Positions 1-5,745 of a stretch of 6,463 nt of DNA are shown piece after piece; the first letter of the stretch is position 1, and the number at the start of each line of letters is the position of its first letter. The stretch spans positions 1,363 to 7,825 of the forward strand of contig MHDO01000113.1 of assembly GCA_001805005.1 (NCBI GenBank). The letters run 5' to 3'. Source of the DNA: Nitrospinae bacterium RIFCSPLOWO2_12_39_16. Lineage in GTDB: Bacteria > Nitrospinota > Nitrospinia > UBA9942. The notes beneath the pieces were generated by a model. The model saw nothing but the letters and a program-made list of their open reading frames with translations. It was not told where the DNA came from and did no database searches. Position numbers and translations under genes: made by a program.

Positions 1-1
1 G

Positions 2-823
2 TATGAGTTTGGGACAACAGTGGAACAGATGAGCATGGTTGCTATAAAGAATCATAAGAACGCACTTTACAACCCCTATGCCCAGAGCCCTATGGAATTG
101 ACAGTTAAAGATGTCCGCTCATCACCTATGGTTGCAACACCCCTCACTATTCTGGATTGCTGTCAGATGTCTGATGGTGCAGCAGTGGCAATACTATGCT
201 CTGAAAAGATAGCTGAAAAACTTTGCAAAAAGCCTGTAAAAATTACAGGGGTGGGGTGCGGGACAGACTCCATGAGGATGACGGACAGGCCACATGGAGA
301 GGTAATCCTTCTCCCACACGAGACTAAAAAAGACTATAAAAATTTAAAATATCCCGGAGTTCACTCCTTCAGAGGCGGAAGGATGGCTGCAAAATTGGCA
401 TATGAGATGACAGGGATTAAAGACCCCGGAGAAGAGCTTGATTTCATCGAGCTTCATGACGCATATTCATCTTCAGAGATTCAGACCTATGAGGATATTG
501 GACTCTGTAAATATGGAGAAGGTGGGAGATTTGTTGAGGCAGGTTACCCATTTATACCCAATATTGATTATGGATTAAAATTTCCAAAAAGAAAGGGCAG
601 GAATATCCCTGTTAATCCATCAGGTGGACTCCTTGCCTGCGGTCATCCAGTGGGGGCAACAGGGCTTATGCAGGCTGTCTTTGCCTTCTGGCAGCTTCAG
701 GGGACTATTAAAAAACATCTAAGTAAAGATACCCTTCAGATAAAAAATGCCAGAAAGGGGCTCATCCACAGCCATGCAGGGACAGGGACATATATAACTG
801 TGAGTATAATGGAGAGGGTGTAA
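2..823 (+). CDS. SCP2-type thiolase / acetyl-CoA acetyltransferase, 5'-truncated by the window edge
   Basis: The frame is open from base 2, reading YEFGTTVEQMSMVAIKNH, which is typical mid-thiolase sequence. The apparent GTG start at 20 is therefore internal. About 273 residues are present of a usual ~390, and the N-terminal part with the nucleophilic cysteine lies outside. Visible family landmarks are HDAYSS (H at 455-457), the SCP2-like stretch following it (YEDIGLCKYGEGG) and the C-terminal signature GGLLACGHPVGATG with the catalytic GHP at 641-649. Near the end, HSHAGTG stands where classical thiolases have CxG. By family knowledge these enzymes cleave or form 3-oxoacyl-CoA such as acetoacetyl-CoA in the cytoplasm. 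Many SCP2 thiolases have HDCF at the HDAY position, so the cysteine is absent here, as I recall for archaeal DUF35-partnered thiolases. The downstream DUF35 and acetoacetyl-CoA synthetase genes favour acetoacetyl-CoA as substrate. Exact substrate and direction are inferred. Confidence 0.9.
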   Translation, partial: YEFGTTVEQMSMVAIKNHKNALYNPYAQSPMELTVKDVRSSPMVATPLTILDCCQMSDGAAVAILCSEKIAEKLCKKPVKITGVGCGTDSMRMTDRPHGEVILLPHETKKDYKNLKYPGVHSFRGGRMAAKLAYEMTGIKDPGEELDFIELHDAYSSSEIQTYEDIGLCKYGEGGRFVEAGYPFIPNIDYGLKFPKRKGRNIPVNPSGGLLACGHPVGATGLMQAVFAFWQLQGTIKKHLSKDTLQIKNARKGLIHSHAGTGTYITVSIMERV

Positions 824-971
824 GTGGCAAAAAAAATTATAGAACGCAGATTTCGCAGAAAAAAAGGATTTTTGCTGATGGCTCGTTTAGCAAAATGCAA
901 GCAAAATACTTTGTGCCTTGCTGCTATAAATATATAATGTTACCATTCGTGGAATAGGCTAGAAAGAAATG
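824..971. other. Intergenic DNA with short repeats, left flank of the cassette
   Basis: No gene is seen in this 148-bp stretch. It contains a spaced direct repeat CGCAGA (845-850 and 854-859) of the kind common in non-coding DNA of some bacteria. It also has a weak hairpin, TTTTGCT (870-876) with AGCAAAA (889-895), and a duplicated GCAAAAT (890-896 and 901-907). The hairpin has no following T-run, so it is not a convincing terminator. If the cassette is removed, this DNA joins directly to 2899-3076, so the ancestral thiolase-DUF35 spacer would have been about 326 bp. Confidence 0.5.
911..938 (+). promoter_or_regulatory. Possible sigma70-type promoter upstream of the cassette
   Basis: A perfect -10 hexamer TATAAT (933-938) lies 16 bp downstream of TTGTGC (911-916), which matches only three of six positions of the -35 consensus. 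The region is AT-rich, so chance is possible. If real, transcription would start near 945, about 27 nt before the cassette edge. A host promoter, not a cassette one, would then drive the captured genes and perhaps the DUF35 gene beyond. Cassettes usually lack their own promoter, so this would explain how the methyltransferase is expressed. Confidence 0.35.
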
Positions 972-977
972 TTAGGT
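971..977 (+). other. Left cassette junction, core site GTTAGGT
   Basis: GTTAGGT fits the integron crossover consensus GTTRRRY, with strand exchange expected between G971 and T972. No attC-like arms (L' or L'' boxes) precede it, so this is not the tail of an upstream cassette. G971 belongs to host DNA and TTAGGT to the 5' end of the inserted cassette. Its full complementarity to the R'' box at 2845-2851 ties both ends to one element. Confidence 0.75.
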
Positions 978-998
978 GTAAAAAATTAGGAGATCAAA

Positions 999-1782
999 AT
1001 GAATCGTTGGATTAAATTAAGCATAGAATATGCAAATCAAAGGTCTTATCTTGATGACCTATTTAAAGTTTATCCGACAATTCCAGAAGGAATAAGAGAC
1101 ATTAATGAAGAAATATGGGCGGATGTTGAAAAACACTTTAATCGTAAAAACAATGATAATCTTATCAGAGAACTTTTAAAACTTAACCTCTTTCCGATAA
1201 AGGATAGTTATATTGCATACTTGAAAAGAGACGATTCTGCAATCGACAGAAACCCAAGAACTATAAATCGTATTTGTGGCAGACTCTATGAAATGGGACT
1301 TGATAAGATTTTTGAAAGATGTAGCGAGCCAAAAGAAACCAATCGGCAGATTGGTCCAATGTTTCGGGAGTGGTTAAGAAAGAAATCGCTCGGTATTACA
1401 CCAGTTGATTTATCTGAATTCATCGCAAACAATAACGATGCTATTTTAGACGCAGGCGATAATGCAATGATGGAATTTGCAAAGAATAATTTAGGTTATA
1501 ATCACAATAAAGGGCTTGATTTTGTGACAAGATTTAACGGTAAATACATTATAGGAGAAGCAAAGTTTCTTACCGATTTTGGCGGGCATCAAAATGCGCA
1601 ATTCTAATGATGCAATAAGCACTTCCAAAGCAAAAGGTGTAAAGGCAGTAAAAATTGCTATTTTAGATGGTGTGCTTTATATCAGAGGAAATAACAAGAT
1701 GTATAAATCAATAACCGAGACTTATAAAGGTTACAACATTATGAGTGCTTTGGTGTTACGAGAGTTCTTATATCAACTATAG
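999..1782 (+). pseudogene. Type II restriction endonuclease, PD-(D/E)xK fold, broken by a 1-nt frameshift
   Basis: The ATG at 999 has a good ribosome binding site, AGGAG at 988-992 with 6-nt spacing. The first frame gives 202 residues ending at TAA 1605-1607. The next frame continues with NDAISTSKAKG from 1606 to TAG at 1780-1782. Removing one base (T1605) restores a continuous ~260-residue protein reading GGHQNAQFNDAIS. The likely metal-binding catalytic set is D174 (GLDF), E187 and K189 (GEAK), a D-x12-E-x-K pattern within beta strands typical of the PD-(D/E)xK nuclease fold. The following DFGGHQNAQF resembles conserved stretches of several type II enzymes. The break falls directly after it, so the product loses its last ~58 residues. 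The methyltransferase gene begins 10 nt downstream, supporting an R-M pair. Resemblance to the Tsp45I-like family is only a suspicion. A sequencing error or rare frameshifting remains possible. Confidence 0.75.
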
Positions 1783-1792
1783 GAAAGAATCT

Positions 1793-2890
1793 ATGAAAAA
1801 TTTACTAATTAAGGGTAATAATATTCAAGGACTTAATTACCTTTTAGAAAATAGAAAACTGAAAGGGAAAATTGACTTGGTATATATTGATCCTCCTTTT
1901 GCAACAAATGGAAACTTCACAATTACAGATGGCAGGGCATCCACAATTAGTAATTCAAGAAACGGGGATATTGCATATTCTGACAAACTTACAGGCAAAG
2001 ATTTTATTGAATATTTAAGAGAAAGGTTGATCCTTCTTAAAGAGTTGTTATCTGAACAAGGCTCGATTTATTTGCATATTGATTATAAAATTGGTCATTA
2101 TGTAAAAGTAATGATGGACGAAGTTTTCGGAATAGAGAATTTCAGAAATGATATTACAAGAATTAAATGTAATCCCAAAAACTTTGACAGACTTGGGTAT
2201 AGCAACATGAAAGACCTTATCCTTTTTTATACAAAATCTTCAAAACCGATATGGAATGAACCAAGAGAAAAATATACTGAAAAAGACATTGAAAATTTAT
2301 TTTCTAAAATAGACAAACAAGGGAGACGATATACAACTGTGCCAATTCATGCCCCTGGTGAAACTGAAAATGGAAAATCTAATCAGCCATTCAAAGGAAT
2401 AATGCCGCCCAAAGGCAGACATTGGCGGACAGATGTTGAAACTATTGAACAATGGGATAAAGAAGGACTCATTGAGTGGTCTTCAACTGGAAACCCAAGA
2501 AAAATAATTTTTGCAGACGAAAGAGAAGGCAAAAGAGTGCAAGATGTTTGGGAATATAAAGACCCTCAATATCCTACTTATCCAACAGAAAAAAATCCTG
2601 AATTATTGGATTTAATTATTCGCACTTCTTCAAATCCAGAGAGCATAGTTTTAGATTGTTTTTGTGGTTCAGGAACAACATTAAAATCAGCCCAAATGAA
2701 CGGGAGAAAATGGATTGGAATTGACCAATCAGAATACGCCTTAAAAGCGACCATTGAAAAACTCGAAACAATTAAAGGCGACCTTTTTGTTGCTAAGCCT
2801 GAATATGAGTTTATAGAGTTGGGAAAGATATCAAATGAAGAAACACCTAACAAATCGTTCAAGCGGACTGCAAAAAGCGCCGCCGCTTAA
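1793..2890 (+). CDS. Beta-class DNA methyltransferase (N6-adenine or N4-cytosine) of a type II R-M system
   Basis: I take ATG 1793 as the start because AGGAAAG (1781-1787) sits just upstream. The longer GTG start at 1745 would lie inside the nuclease gene. The product has 365 residues. Motif IV, DPPF, is at 33-36 (YIDPPF). The S-adenosylmethionine-binding motif I is near the C-terminus at about 287-296 (LDCFCGSGTT), after YPTEKNPELL, a motif X-like stretch. The order IV, target-recognition region (about 130-260, including GRHWRTD), X, I defines the beta class of amino-methyltransferases. DPPF/Y suggests adenine N6, but cytosine N4 is not excluded. The enzyme should methylate the site cut by the neighbouring nuclease. 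Because that nuclease is broken, this is probably now an orphan methyltransferase. The last ~15 residues (TPNKSFKRTAKSAAA) are encoded by the attC site, not by ancestral enzyme sequence. No frameshift is seen. Confidence 0.9.
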   Translation: MKNLLIKGNNIQGLNYLLENRKLKGKIDLVYIDPPFATNGNFTITDGRASTISNSRNGDIAYSDKLTGKDFIEYLRERLILLKELLSEQGSIYLHIDYKIGHYVKVMMDEVFGIENFRNDITRIKCNPKNFDRLGYSNMKDLILFYTKSSKPIWNEPREKYTEKDIENLFSKIDKQGRRYTTVPIHAPGETENGKSNQPFKGIMPPKGRHWRTDVETIEQWDKEGLIEWSSTGNPRKIIFADEREGKRVQDVWEYKDPQYPTYPTEKNPELLDLIIRTSSNPESIVLDCFCGSGTTLKSAQMNGRKWIGIDQSEYALKATIEKLETIKGDLFVAKPEYEFIELGKISNEETPNKSFKRTAKSAAA

Positions 2891-2904
2891 CTCAGGCGTT
2901 CTCC
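2845..2904 (+). other. Integron attC recombination site (60 bp, right end of cassette)
   Basis: The R'' box ACCTAAC (2845-2851) is followed by TTCAAGCGG (2858-2866) and, after a short variable loop, CCGCTTAA (2883-2890). These arms pair over 8 bp with a single unpaired base, C2860, matching the extrahelical base that gives attC its strand polarity. CTCAGGC then leads to GTT (2898-2900). Length and layout align base for base with the well-known 60-bp attC of aadA-type cassettes, which share TCGTTCAAGC and GCTTAACTCA. The R' box reads GTTCTCC, not GTTRRRY, because the six bases after the crossover at G2898/T2899 come from host DNA. This is the expected signature of insertion at a secondary site. 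The methyltransferase stop codon (2888-2890) lies inside the site. Confidence 0.87.
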
Positions 2905-2975
2905 ACGGTTTAGGTAATCTATGTAAGCCGTTATTGGTTGTTAAGATGGATTGCACAAAGGGGAATGAAAATCTA

Positions 2976-3056
2976 TCACCCTCCCCTTTGTCCCCTCCCA
3001 TCAAGGGAGGGGAGATTTTCTGCTTCCCTCTCCCCTTGTGGGAGAGGGCAGGGTGA
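2976..3056. repeat. Cloverleaf-like GC-rich palindromic repeat element
   Basis: Two perfect 9-bp hairpins lie side by side. TCCCCTCCC (2991-2999) pairs with GGGAGGGGA (3005-3013), and CCCTCTCCC (3026-3034) pairs with GGGAGAGGG (3040-3048); each has a 5-nt loop. An outer 7-bp stem, TCACCCT (2976-2982) with AGGGTGA (3050-3056), encloses both, giving a three-way-junction fold. Similar CCCTCTCCC..GGGAGAGGG units recur between genes in many environmental bacterial genomes, so this is probably a dispersed non-autonomous element. The first hairpin is followed by TTTT (3016-3019) and might weaken transcription into the DUF35 gene, but the T-run is short. The element ends about 20 bp before that gene's start. 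Confidence 0.7.
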
Positions 3057-3076
3057 GGGGTAAAAGAAGTTATCGT

Positions 3077-3556
3077 ATGAAAAAAGATATCAAACTTCCA
3101 GAAACAGAAGAAGGGACAGTTTTATTCAACATTGACCCTATTATCATAAAATATCACTATGAGATTGACTATATCCACTCCTATGCACAGGATTCGCCAT
3201 TCTTTGCAGGGCTCACAAAAAAGAAACTCCTCGGAAGCAGATGCACTAAATGCGGTTATACCTATGCTACACCGAGAGGGCACTGTATGCAGTGCGGGGC
3301 AAAGACTGAATGGTTTGAACTTCCGCTGAATGGTCGTGTTCATACCTTTACTACATGCTATTTTGGGAGTGAGGCATTTTTAAAAGAGACTCCATTTACA
3401 TTAATCCTCGTAGAGTTTGATGATGTTAATACACTTTTTCTTTCAAGACTGATTGGTGTTGAGCCTGATAATGTAAAGATAGGGATGAAGGTAAGGGCGA
3501 GGTTTTTGAGGAATTGTAAGTTTAAACCTACGGATGTATATTTTGTCCCTGTATAG
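3077..3556 (+). CDS. DUF35 (ChsH2-like) zinc-ribbon / OB-fold acyl-CoA-binding protein
   Basis: ATG 3077 begins a 159-residue protein. A GTG at 3038 lies in the palindromic repeat and would add 13 residues of repeat-derived sequence, so I reject it. Upstream AAAGAAG is only a weak ribosome binding site. The N-terminal ~50 residues are helical-looking, followed by a rubredoxin-like zinc ribbon with cysteines 56, 59, 70 and 73 (CTKCG and CMQCG). A C-terminal OB-fold region (about 85-159) includes NGRVHTFTT and LIGVEPDNVKIGMKV, typical of DUF35. By family knowledge such proteins bind the CoA ester for, or bridge, SCP2-type thiolases, as in the archaeal thiolase-HMG-CoA synthase complex or the steroid aldolase Ltp2-ChsH2. 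Here the likely partner is the thiolase ending at 823, now separated from it by the inserted cassette. The last codons (FVPV-stop) are repeated downstream. Confidence 0.9.
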   Translation: MKKDIKLPETEEGTVLFNIDPIIIKYHYEIDYIHSYAQDSPFFAGLTKKKLLGSRCTKCGYTYATPRGHCMQCGAKTEWFELPLNGRVHTFTTCYFGSEAFLKETPFTLILVEFDDVNTLFLSRLIGVEPDNVKIGMKVRARFLRNCKFKPTDVYFVPV

Positions 3557-3774
3557 GAAATTATAAAATTCTGGAACACGAATTTCACGAATATACGAAT
3601 AGCACGAATAACAAAATTAAAAATCAAAAATAAAAATGCAAAAATTATTATTCTTTGCTGATGTTTTTTAAATTTTAATCTGTCATTTTAATTTTTTATC
3701 TTTAGTCTTTGATTTTTATTGGTGTAATTTGTCCCATTCGTGTTATTCGTGTTCAGGTTTTTTGTCCCTGCATA
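3541..3774. repeat. AT-rich imperfect inverted repeat bounded by a 15-bp direct repeat
   Basis: TTTTGTCCCTGTATA (3541-3555) recurs as TTTTGTCCCTGCATA (3760-3774), 14 of 15 bases identical. Between them lies an imperfect inverted repeat. GAACACGAAT (3574-3583) pairs with ATTCGTGTTC (3745-3754), and AAAAATCAAA (3619-3628) with TTTGATTTTT (3708-3717); CACGAATAAC (3603-3612) is also complementary to GTTATTCGTG (3742-3751). CACGAAT-like units repeat with a 8-9 bp period (3577, 3586, 3594, 3603). No gene is seen in the spacer. The layout suggests a small non-autonomous insertion flanked by a duplicated target at the end of the DUF35 gene, though slippage or coincidence could also produce it. Confidence 0.6.
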
Positions 3775-3777
3775 AAA

Positions 3778-5739
3778 ATGAAAAAACCACTCTGGATTCC
3801 TTCTGAGGAAAATATTAAAAAGGCAAATATAACCAGGTTCATCAGCCTTGTCAATAAAAGGTATAGTCTTAAAATTGCTTCTTACGATGGACTCTACAGG
3901 TGGTCGGTTGAAAATATAGAGGATTTCTGGAAAGCTATATGGGAATTTGGTGAGATAAGGGCATCTCGCGGATTTGATGTTGTAGTGGACGACCCAATCA
4001 GATTTCCAGGTGCAAGGTGGTTTATTGGTGCAAGACTCAATTTTGCTGAGAACCTTCTTAGGTTTAGAGATGACCATTTAGCCTTTATATTCCGTGGGGA
4101 AACCCGAAAGTTAGCCAAAATGACCTATGCAGAGTTATACTCCTCTGTGGCATCTCTTGCTAAACCACTTAGTGAATCAGGAGTTACTCCAGGAGACCGT
4201 ATTGCTGCCTATATGCCGAACCTTATGGAAACGGCTATTGCCATGCTTGCCGCTGCAAGCACAGGTGCTGTATGGTCATCCTGTGGAGCCGAGCTTGGAC
4301 CTGTGGCTGTTTTGGATCGCCTCGGTCAGATTGAACCAAAGATTTTATTCACAGTTGACGGTTATATCTATAAAGGTAAGACCTTTAATCTCCTGCCCAA
4401 TGTCAAGAGAATCGTCAGCGGATTACCCTCGCTAAAAAAGGTTATTGTAGTTTCCTGTATGGAAGAAAAACCTGATATTAGTTATATACCCAATTCTATT
4501 CTTTATAACGATTTCATATCTCATGAGAGACAGCCTGAAATCAGGTTTGAGCATCTCCCTTTTGAACACCCTCTCTATATCATGTTCTCCTCAGGGACAA
4601 CAGGTAAGCCAAAGTGTATGGTTCAGGGGGCAGGCGGTATCCTGATCAATCACCTGAAGGAGCTTTTACTCCATACCGATTTGAAACGCGAAGACAGGAT
4701 TATATATATAACAACCCCAAGCTGGATGATGTGGAACTGGTTGATGACCTCACTATGTGTAGGGGCTGCTGTAGTATTATACGATGGTAATCCGAGCTAC
4801 CCTGATTGGGGTGCAATGTGGAGATTGGTTCAGGATGAAGGGATAACCATCTTTGGGTGCAGTGCAAGTTATATCAATTATCTCAGAAGTGTAGGGGCTA
4901 AGCCCGGAAATTTTTACGACCTCTCACACTTAAGGGAAATATCCCAAACCGGTTCACCTCTATCTGCCGAGGGGTTTGAATATGTCTACCGTGAGATAAA
5001 AGGGGATTTACATTTTAATTCTATATCTGGAGGCACAGATATCAATGGTTGTTTTGCTGCCGGATCTCCTATCCAGCCTGTGTATGCCGGAGAGCTGCAG
5101 GGTGCTGCTCTTGGGATGAAGGTTAAGGTATATAATGAAAAAGGGAATCCTGTGGTTGACAGGGAAGGAGAGCTTGTTTGTGAAGCCCCATCCCCTTCCA
5201 TGCCTCTTTATTTCTGGAGCGACCCTGATGGGAAAAGATATAGAGATGCCTACTTCAGTGTCTATCCTGATGTCTGGCGGCACGGTGACTGGATTATAAA
5301 TCACAGCGACACAGGTGGAATAACATTTTTGGGTCGCTCTGATTTTACATTAAAGCCCTCAGGGGTGCGTATAGGTTCTGCCGAGATATATAATGTTGTG
5401 GAGGGATTTGAAGAGATTGCTGACAGCATAGTTGTAGGGCAGGATTGGAAAGGGGACCAGCGTATTATCCTCTTTGTCAGGCTTGCCCATGGTCATAGAT
5501 TAACAGAGGATTTAAAAAATGGAATTAAAAGGGCACTGCGGGAGAGTGCATCCCCAAGGCATATTCCAGCATTAATCATTGAGGTGCCGGATATTCCCTA
5601 TACCTTCAACATGAAAAAGGTTGAGAGTGTGGTCTCAAATGTCATAAACGGCAGGGTGGTTACAAACAGGGATGCCTTGATTAATCCAGAGTCTCTAAGT
5701 TTCTACGAAAAAATCCATCATGAACTTAAAGAGGAATAA
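3778..5739 (+). CDS. Acetoacetyl-CoA synthetase (acetoacetate-CoA ligase)
   Basis: The product has 653 residues, the usual size for this family. ATG 3778 is chosen because MKKPLWIPSEE starts normal family sequence. The open frame extends upstream only through the repeat, and no clear ribosome binding site precedes it. It is an adenylate-forming enzyme: acetoacetate + ATP + CoA gives acetoacetyl-CoA + AMP + PPi, in the cytoplasm. Visible motifs are the phosphate-binding loop SSGTTGKPK (271-279), WMMWNW, the GGTDINGCF core, WRHGDW (500-505, with the ribose-binding Asp at 504), the GRSD hinge (519-522) with KPSGVRIGSAE, and PYTFNMKKVE (607-616), placing the catalytic lysine at K613. Acetyl-CoA synthetase is less likely because the YTxNxKKVE ending and the overall spacing fit acetoacetyl-CoA synthetases. 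The acyl-CoA dehydrogenase starts 6 nt after the stop, so the two are co-transcribed. With the thiolase it would convert acetoacetate to acetyl-CoA. Confidence 0.92.
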   Translation: MKKPLWIPSEENIKKANITRFISLVNKRYSLKIASYDGLYRWSVENIEDFWKAIWEFGEIRASRGFDVVVDDPIRFPGARWFIGARLNFAENLLRFRDDHLAFIFRGETRKLAKMTYAELYSSVASLAKPLSESGVTPGDRIAAYMPNLMETAIAMLAAASTGAVWSSCGAELGPVAVLDRLGQIEPKILFTVDGYIYKGKTFNLLPNVKRIVSGLPSLKKVIVVSCMEEKPDISYIPNSILYNDFISHERQPEIRFEHLPFEHPLYIMFSSGTTGKPKCMVQGAGGILINHLKELLLHTDLKREDRIIYITTPSWMMWNWLMTSLCVGAAVVLYDGNPSYPDWGAMWRLVQDEGITIFGCSASYINYLRSVGAKPGNFYDLSHLREISQTGSPLSAEGFEYVYREIKGDLHFNSISGGTDINGCFAAGSPIQPVYAGELQGAALGMKVKVYNEKGNPVVDREGELVCEAPSPSMPLYFWSDPDGKRYRDAYFSVYPDVWRHGDWIINHSDTGGITFLGRSDFTLKPSGVRIGSAEIYNVVEGFEEIADSIVVGQDWKGDQRIILFVRLAHGHRLTEDLKNGIKRALRESASPRHIPALIIEVPDIPYTFNMKKVESVVSNVINGRVVTNRDALINPESLSFYEKIHHELKEE

Positions 5740-5745
5740 AGTGAT

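Larger units (their letters stand above)
972..2898 (+). mobile_element. Lone integron-type gene cassette carrying a restriction-modification pair
   Basis: The element is bounded on the left by the core site G^TTAGGT (971-977, consensus GTTRRRY). On the right it ends in an attC whose R'' box ACCTAAC (2845-2851, consensus RYYYAAC) is the exact reverse complement of that left core. Circularising 972-2898 therefore rebuilds a complete 60-bp attC with fully paired outer boxes, as expected of an excised cassette. Contents are packed as in known cassettes: 27 nt before the first ATG, 10 nt between genes, and the last stop codon inside attC. By eye it is more AT-rich than the flanking metabolic genes. 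No intI gene or second attC is in the window. The outer flanks join as ATG^TTCTCC, compatible with the loose GWT secondary sites used by integron integrases. R-M genes as cassette cargo are known from integrons. The placement in a metabolic operon is inferred from this sequence. Confidence 0.82.

Noticed and set aside
1579..1782. Separate 67-residue gene
   Set aside because: From 1606 on it is the continuation of the nuclease in another frame. The codons before that overlap the first frame, with no ribosome binding site.
1745..1792. Longer GTG start for the methyltransferase (381 residues)
   Set aside because: It overlaps the nuclease gene, and its first 16 residues read LWCYESSYINYRKES, unlike a methyltransferase. 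The ATG at 1793 has a proper ribosome binding site.
2578..2862. Minus-strand 94-residue frame, and other minus-strand frames at 3122-3343, 3358-3627, 3688-4118 and 4986-5304
   Set aside because: They lie opposite well-supported genes or repeats and show no recognisable domain or ribosome binding site.
2905..2931. Possible second recombination site or hairpin (ACGGTTT with AAGCCGT) next to the attC
   Set aside because: Only a 7-bp stem with a G-T wobble and a long loop; it lacks attC boxes and adds nothing to the 60-bp site that already fits.
2835..3056. 73-residue reading frame across attC and the palindrome
   Set aside because: It is translated from the attC site and GC-rich repeats (SPSPLSPPIKGG); low-complexity chance frame.
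3038..3076. Upstream GTG start for the DUF35 protein
   Set aside because: The added residues come from the palindromic repeat (GEGRVRGKRSYR), and the family alignment starts well after ATG 3077.
3571..3612. CRISPR-like array from the regularly spaced CACGAAT units
   Set aside because: The repeat is about 7 bp with 1-2 bp between units, far too short for CRISPR. It is one arm of an inverted repeat.
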